Shown here: positions 60,097 to 64,000 of the stretch, in pieces
Numbering within the stretch: position 1 is the stretch's first letter
How the letters are laid out: each line of letters begins with the position of its first letter
Source of the DNA: Nocardiopsis_B mangrovi
GTDB taxonomy: Bacteria; Actinomycetota; Actinomycetes; Streptosporangiales; Streptosporangiaceae
NCBI RefSeq assembly: GCF_042653925.1
Contig: NZ_JBHSFQ010000002.1
Span: 124,001 to 188,000 of the forward strand
Direction: 5' to 3'
Length of the DNA stretch: 64,000 nucleotides
Notes under the pieces: model-generated
What the model was told of the DNA's origin: nothing
Databases searched by the model: none
The model's input: the letters and a program-made list of their open reading frames with translations, nothing else
Position numbers and translations under genes: made by a program

Positions 60097-60162
60097 ACGC
60101 ACGCGCCCGCCGTCCGGCGGGTGCAGCCGATGCGGCGCGCGTCCTCCGGTACGGTGAACCCC

Positions 60163-60906
60163 GTGATCAAGGTAGGAGTGTTCGGCGCCCACGGGCGCAT
60201 GGGGTCCGAAGTCGTCGCGGCCGTCCAGGGGGCGGACGACACAGAGCTGGTCGCGGGAATCGATGCCGCCGACGAGCGCGACGCTGTGCGCGGCGCCGAC
60301 GTCGTCGTCGACTTCACCCACCCCGACGCCGTCATGGACAACCTGCGCTGGCTGATCGAGCAGGGGATCCACGCCGTTGTCGGCACCACCGGGTTCGACG
60401 ACGCCAAGCTCGCCGAGCTGCGCGGGCTGCTCGACGCCCACCCCGGCGCGAAGGTGCTGATCGCGCCGAACTTCGGCGTCGCGGCGGTGCTGATGATGCA
60501 CTTCGCGAAGCTCGCGGCGCCCTACTTCGAGTCCACCGAGATCATCGAGCTGCACCACCCGAACAAGGCCGACGCGCCCAGCGGCACGGCGTCGCGCACC
60601 GCCGAGCTGGTGGCCGCGGCCCGGCGCGACGCGGGCACGCCGGCGATGCCCGACGCCACCACGGCCGAGGTGCCCGGGGCGCGCGGCGCCGACATCGACG
60701 GCGTGCGCGTCCACGCGCTGCGCATCACCGGCCTGATCGCCCACCAGGAGATCGTCTTCGGTACGCACGGCGAGACCCTGACGATCCGGCACGACTCCAT
60801 GAACCGCGCGTCGTTCATGCCCGGTGTGCTGCTGGGCGTGCGCGAGGTCGCCGGCCTGCCCGACCCGCTGACCATCGGCCTGGAGCCCCTGCTCGGCCTG
60901 GGATAG
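60163..60906 (+). CDS. dapB: 4-hydroxy-tetrahydrodipicolinate reductase
   Basis: 247 aa from GTG 60163, where family homology begins (IKVGVFGAHGRMGSEVVAAV); GTG 60154 is an alternative and no Shine-Dalgarno settles it. DapB reduces the dipicolinate precursor in lysine/diaminopimelate synthesis. Markers: VVDFTHPDAVMDNL, VGTTGFDDAKLAEL, APNFGVAAVLMMHFA, the active-site EIIELHHPNKADAPSGTASR and SMNRASFMPGVLLGVREVAG. Monocistronic, followed by a strong hairpin. Confidence 0.95.
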   Translation: MIKVGVFGAHGRMGSEVVAAVQGADDTELVAGIDAADERDAVRGADVVVDFTHPDAVMDNLRWLIEQGIHAVVGTTGFDDAKLAELRGLLDAHPGAKVLIAPNFGVAAVLMMHFAKLAAPYFESTEIIELHHPNKADAPSGTASRTAELVAAARRDAGTPAMPDATTAEVPGARGADIDGVRVHALRITGLIAHQEIVFGTHGETLTIRHDSMNRASFMPGVLLGVREVAGLPDPLTIGLEPLLGLG

Positions 60907-60926
60907 GCGCACACGCCTTCACTGCC

Positions 60927-60960
60927 GCGGCGCCCCGCGCGATCCTGCGCGGGGCGCCGC
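60927..60960 (+). terminator. Hairpin terminator after dapB
   Basis: GCGGCGCCCCGCGC (60927-60940) pairs perfectly with GCGCGGGGCGCCGC (60947-60960) around a 6-nt loop, 21 nt past the dapB stop codon. Confidence 0.85.
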
Positions 60961-61120
60961 CGTTCTCGGTACACGACCGATGTGCGGGACGGGTTGTGGA
61001 TTGTCCCGGCGCGTGCCCGCGGCGCCGTGTTACGTTCGCAGCGTCGATCACGGAGGGCCACGACCCGCGGGCGCCGGGTCGTCTCCTCCGCCGACCCCCA
61101 GCCGACGTCAAGCGTCCCTT

Positions 61121-61147
61121 TTAACCGGGTCGTAACTCCCGGGAAAC
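61121..61147 (+). promoter_or_regulatory. GlnR-type half-sites upstream of urease
   Basis: TTAAC (61121-61125), GTAAC (61132-61136) and GAAAC (61143-61147) are spaced exactly 11 bp apart with 6-bp gaps. GTAAC-n6-GAAAC is an exact match to the actinobacterial GlnR a/b-box consensus gTnAC-n6-GaAAc. It ends 78 nt before the ureAB start. GlnR is known to control urease and other nitrogen genes in Streptomyces, so nitrogen-dependent regulation is likely here. Confidence 0.65.
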
Positions 61148-61225
61148 GGCGTTTCGGCGTGATCGGCCAGCATGGCCTGACAGCGCTCAGCCGTTCAGCC
61201 GCTCCGACACGTGGTGGAGGGAAAT

Positions 61226-61915
61226 GTGTTCCTGACTCCGGCCGATACCGAGAAACTGCTGTTGAGCGTGGCCGGGATGGTGGCGCGCGACCGCCTTGAG
61301 CGCGGTGTGCTGCTGAACCATCCGGAATCCGTCGCCCTGCTGTCCTGCTGGGCCATGGAGCGCGCCCGCGAGGGCGCCACCGTCGAGCAGCTGATGGCCG
61401 AGGGCGTGCACGTGCTGCACGCCGAGCAGGTCATGGCCGGAGTGCCCGAGATGATCCCCGACCTCCAGGTCGAGGCCACCTTCCCCGACGGCCGCAAGCT
61501 CATCCCGCTCAGCCACCCCATCCGGCCCGCCGCCGCCGACGACCCCCTCGACGCCCCGGCCGCCCCTGCGGCCGAACCGCCCGGCGCGCTGCGCGTGCGC
61601 CCCGGCACCGTCGAGTTGAACGCCGGCCGCGAGAAGCGCGCCGTCATCGTCCGCAACGACGGCGACCGCCCCGTCCAGATCGGATCGCACATCCACCTCG
61701 CCGACACCAACGCCGCGCTCGTCTTCTTCGCCGAGGACGACCCCGGCGAGACCCCCGACCGCGCGCTGGTCGACGGCTTCCGGCTGGACATCCCCGCCGG
61801 GACCTCCCTGCGCTTCCAGCCCAACGACGTCAAGCGGGTGACCGCGGTGGCCCTCGCCGGGCGCCGCGAGGTGCCCGGCATCCGGATCCGCCGCGAGGCG
61901 GTGTCCGGTGAGTGA
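61226..61915 (+). CDS. ureAB: Urease gamma/beta fusion subunit
   Basis: 229 aa from GTG 61226 with GGAGGG upstream. Residues 1 to about 100 are UreA (FLTPADTEKLLLSVAGMVAR, EGVHVLHAEQVMAGVPEMIP); an Ala/Pro linker leads to UreB (LRVRPGTVELNAGREKRAVI, RPVQIGSHIHLADTNAALVF, GTSLRFQPNDVKRVTAVALA). Such fusions are seen in some actinobacteria and in Helicobacter. It forms the urease holoenzyme with UreC; the genes overlap by 8 nt. Confidence 0.95.
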   Translation: MFLTPADTEKLLLSVAGMVARDRLERGVLLNHPESVALLSCWAMERAREGATVEQLMAEGVHVLHAEQVMAGVPEMIPDLQVEATFPDGRKLIPLSHPIRPAAADDPLDAPAAPAAEPPGALRVRPGTVELNAGREKRAVIVRNDGDRPVQIGSHIHLADTNAALVFFAEDDPGETPDRALVDGFRLDIPAGTSLRFQPNDVKRVTAVALAGRREVPGIRIRREAVSGE

Positions 61916-63626
61916 GATCGCGCGCGCCGACTACGCCGCCCTCTACGGCCCCACGACCGGCGACCAGCTGCGCCTGGGCGACACCGACCTGTGGATCGAG
62001 GTCGAGCACGACCACTGCGTGGGCGGCGACGAAACCGTCTTCGGCGGCGGCAAGTCCATCCGCGAATCCATGCTCCAGGCCACCCTGCCCCGGGCCGAGG
62101 GCGCGCTCGACCTGGTCATCACCAACGTCGTGGTGCTCGACCACTGGGGCATCGTGCGGGCCGACGTCGGGGTGCGCGAAGGCCGCATCACCGCGGTGGG
62201 CAAGGCCGGCAACCCCGACATCCAGGACGGCGTGCACCCCCGGCTGGTCATCGGCCCCTCCACCGAGGTCCTGGCGGGCGAGGGCCGCATCCTCACCGCG
62301 GGAGCGGTCGACACCCACGTGCACCTCCTCAACACCGACGCCCTGCACGAGGCGCTGGCCACCGGCACCACCACCGTCGCCGGCGGCGGAACCGGGCCGG
62401 CCGAGGGCAGCAAGGCCACCACGGCCACCCCCGGCCCCTGGAACCTCGCCATGGTCCACCGCGCCCTCGACGACGTCCCGGTCAACCTCCTGCTGCTGGG
62501 CAAGGGCAACACCGTGGGCGCCGCCGCGCTCGCCGAACAGGCGCTCGGCGGCGCCGCCGGGTACAAGGTCCACGAGGACTGGGGGTCGACGCCGGCCGCC
62601 ATCGACGCCGCCCTGCGCGCCGCCCACGACTACGGCCTCCAGGTGGCCCTGCACGCCGACAGCCTCAACGAGGCCGGGTTCGTGCAGGACACCATCTCCG
62701 CGATCGGCGGGCGCGGCATCCACGTCTTCCACTCCGAGGGGGCGGGGGGCGGGCACGCCCCCGACGTCATCGTGCTCGCCGGACAGCCCAACGTGCTGCC
62801 GGCGTCCACCAACCCGACCCTGCCGTTCACCGTCAACACGGTGGCCGAGCACCACGACATGCTGATGGTCTGCCACCACCTCAACCCCGACGTCGAGGCC
62901 GACGTGCAGTTCGCGGACTCCCGCATCCGCGACACCACCATGGCGGCCGAGGACATCCTCCAGGACATCGGCGCCATGTCCATCACGTCCTCCGACGCCG
63001 AGGCCATGGGCCGCATCGGCGAGGTCATCTGCCGCACCTGGCAGGTCGCCCACGTCATGAAGGCGCGCCACGGCGTCCACTCCGCGCTGCCCGCCGACAA
63101 CGAGCGCGCCCGGCGCTACGTCGCCAAGTACACGATCTGCCCGGCGGTCGCGCACGGCATCGACCACGAGGTCGGGTCGGTCGAACCCGGCAAGCTCGCC
63201 GACCTCGTGCTGTGGGACCGCGCGTTCTTCGGGATCCGGCCCGCCGCCGTGGTCAAGGGCGGAGCCGTCGTCCACGCACCGCAGGGCGATCCCAACGCCG
63301 CCATCCCCACCGCCCAGCCGATGCTGCTGCGCCGCGGCCTGGCCGCCACCGCGGCGAGCGCGCCCCACCTGTCGGTGAGCTTCGTCGCGCAGGCGGCGCT
63401 CGACGACGGCCTGGCCGGCCGGCTGGGGCTGCGCCGCCGCCTTGCCGCGGTACGCGACACCCGCGGTGTGGCAAAGGCCGACATGCCCAACAACACCACC
63501 CTGCCCGACATCTCCGTCGACCCCGAGACCTTCCGGGTGACCATCGACGGCCGCGAGGTCGACCCGCACGGGGCCGACCACCCCGTGTCCGAACTGCCGC
63601 TGACACAGCGGTACACCCTGTTCTGA
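61908..63626 (+). CDS. ureC: Urease alpha (catalytic) subunit
   Basis: 572 aa from GTG 61908. All catalytic features are kept: nickel ligands H137 and H139 (GAVDTHVHLL), carbamylated K220 (GYKVHEDWG), H222 next to it, the flap Cys322-His323 (MVCHHLNPD), and the N-terminal YGPTTGDQLRLGDTDLWIEV. The C-terminus ends in TQRYTLF, as usual. It hydrolyses urea to ammonia and carbamate once UreD/E/F/G have loaded nickel; these lie outside, apart from ureF. Confidence 0.97.
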   Translation: MSEIARADYAALYGPTTGDQLRLGDTDLWIEVEHDHCVGGDETVFGGGKSIRESMLQATLPRAEGALDLVITNVVVLDHWGIVRADVGVREGRITAVGKAGNPDIQDGVHPRLVIGPSTEVLAGEGRILTAGAVDTHVHLLNTDALHEALATGTTTVAGGGTGPAEGSKATTATPGPWNLAMVHRALDDVPVNLLLLGKGNTVGAAALAEQALGGAAGYKVHEDWGSTPAAIDAALRAAHDYGLQVALHADSLNEAGFVQDTISAIGGRGIHVFHSEGAGGGHAPDVIVLAGQPNVLPASTNPTLPFTVNTVAEHHDMLMVCHHLNPDVEADVQFADSRIRDTTMAAEDILQDIGAMSITSSDAEAMGRIGEVICRTWQVAHVMKARHGVHSALPADNERARRYVAKYTICPAVAHGIDHEVGSVEPGKLADLVLWDRAFFGIRPAAVVKGGAVVHAPQGDPNAAIPTAQPMLLRRGLAATAASAPHLSVSFVAQAALDDGLAGRLGLRRRLAAVRDTRGVAKADMPNNTTLPDISVDPETFRVTIDGREVDPHGADHPVSELPLTQRYTLF

Positions 63627-63642
63627 TCCGCCCGGTACCCCG

Positions 63643-64000
63643 ATGACCACCACAGGAAGCGAGCACCGGCACCCGCCCGGGACAACGGCGCACCTTGCGG
63701 CGGCCACCGCCGCCGCGCCCGGTGGGACCGGCGGTGGCACCGGTGCCGATCCCGGCACGGGCGCCCTGGGCGCGCTGCTGCTGGCCGACGCCCGGTTGCC
63801 GACCGGCGGGCACGCCCACTCCGCGACCCTCGAAGGCGCCATGGCCGCCGGGCTGACCGCCGAACAGGTCCCCGCCTACATCCGCGCGCGGCTGCGGACC
63901 GTCGCGTCGACCGAGGCGGCCGCCGCGGTGCTGGCGCTGCGCCGCGCCCGATCGCCCGAACCCGACTACGGGCCCGTGCAGGCCGCGCTGGCCGCCCGCA
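63643..64000 (+). CDS. ureF: Urease accessory protein UreF, 3' end outside window
   Basis: 119 codons from ATG 63643 to the window edge. After a Gly/Thr/Ala-rich N-terminal extension of about 40 residues comes the UreF start motif LGALLLADARLPTGGHAHSA, then GLTAEQVPAYIRARLRTVAS. UreF acts with UreD and UreG in nickel insertion into apo-urease. It is 16 nt after ureC in the same operon. The Shine-Dalgarno is weak, so the start could be further in. Confidence 0.9.
   Translation, partial: MTTTGSEHRHPPGTTAHLAAATAAAPGGTGGGTGADPGTGALGALLLADARLPTGGHAHSATLEGAMAAGLTAEQVPAYIRARLRTVASTEAAAAVLALRRARSPEPDYGPVQAALAAR

Larger units (their letters stand above)
60907..61225. other. Intergenic region between dapB and the urease operon
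   Basis: Holds the dapB terminator (60927-60960) and GlnR-like half-sites (61121-61147) ahead of ureAB. No coding sequence is supported. Confidence 0.6.

Overview
This window is a stretch of a very GC-rich actinomycete chromosome. Coding density, codon bias, GTG/TTG starts and gene content (ergothioneine genes, AfsR/SARP-type regulator, fused ureAB, BMP-type nucleoside ABC system) point to the Actinomycetia. Nocardiopsaceae or another Streptosporangiales family is my best guess, but the sequence alone does not prove it. I saw no tRNA, rRNA, CRISPR array, transposase or phage gene.

Layout. 1-13.8 kb: end of a DMT permease, a GT4 glycosyltransferase, a LysR/aminotransferase pair, thiD behind a TPP riboswitch, rocD, an SGNH hydrolase, acetoacetyl-CoA synthetase, then a block of seven 105-107 bp tandem repeats before a YeiB-like membrane protein. 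13.8-18.9 kb: an OmpR-type two-component system and a divergent TetR/MFS efflux pair. 19.2-27.1 kb: a compact cinnamycin/duramycin-type lantibiotic cluster: BTAD regulator, Cinorf7/DurN-like protein, precursor with core CASTCSFGPFTLACDGNTK, LanM synthetase, CinX-like hydroxylase with a Nif11-like N-terminus, and a two-gene ABC exporter. 27.1-29.3 kb: an ascorbate-type PTS operon (IIA-IIB-IIC).

30-45.7 kb is a nucleoside and pentose salvage region: deoC with two aldehyde dehydrogenases (the second lacks its catalytic half), purine nucleoside phosphorylase, a phosphohexomutase, thymidine phosphorylase, cytidine deaminase and a BMP/ABC nucleoside importer. A toxin-antitoxin pair whose PIN toxin is internally deleted lies between them. 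46-50.7 kb: an alpha-keto-acid dehydrogenase E1alpha/E1beta operon followed by a free-standing lipoyl domain and an alpha/beta hydrolase, with an Lrp/AsnC regulator nearby. 50.8-55.4 kb: a secreted pectate lyase with a LacI-type operator, a membrane protein and phosphoketolase. 55.5-60 kb: the ergothioneine operon egtABCD. 60-64 kb: dapB and the start of the urease operon (ureAB, ureC, partial ureF) behind GlnR-like half-sites.

The main point of interest is the lantibiotic cluster. Its core peptide is a variant of cinnamycin with Thr at position 4 and Ser at position 3. No phosphatidylethanolamine N-methyltransferase or dedicated two-component system, as known from the cinnamycin cluster, was found next to it. 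Secondary points are the repeat family (seven tandem copies plus one diverged inverted copy 47 kb away), the crippled PIN toxin and the lipoyl-only E2.
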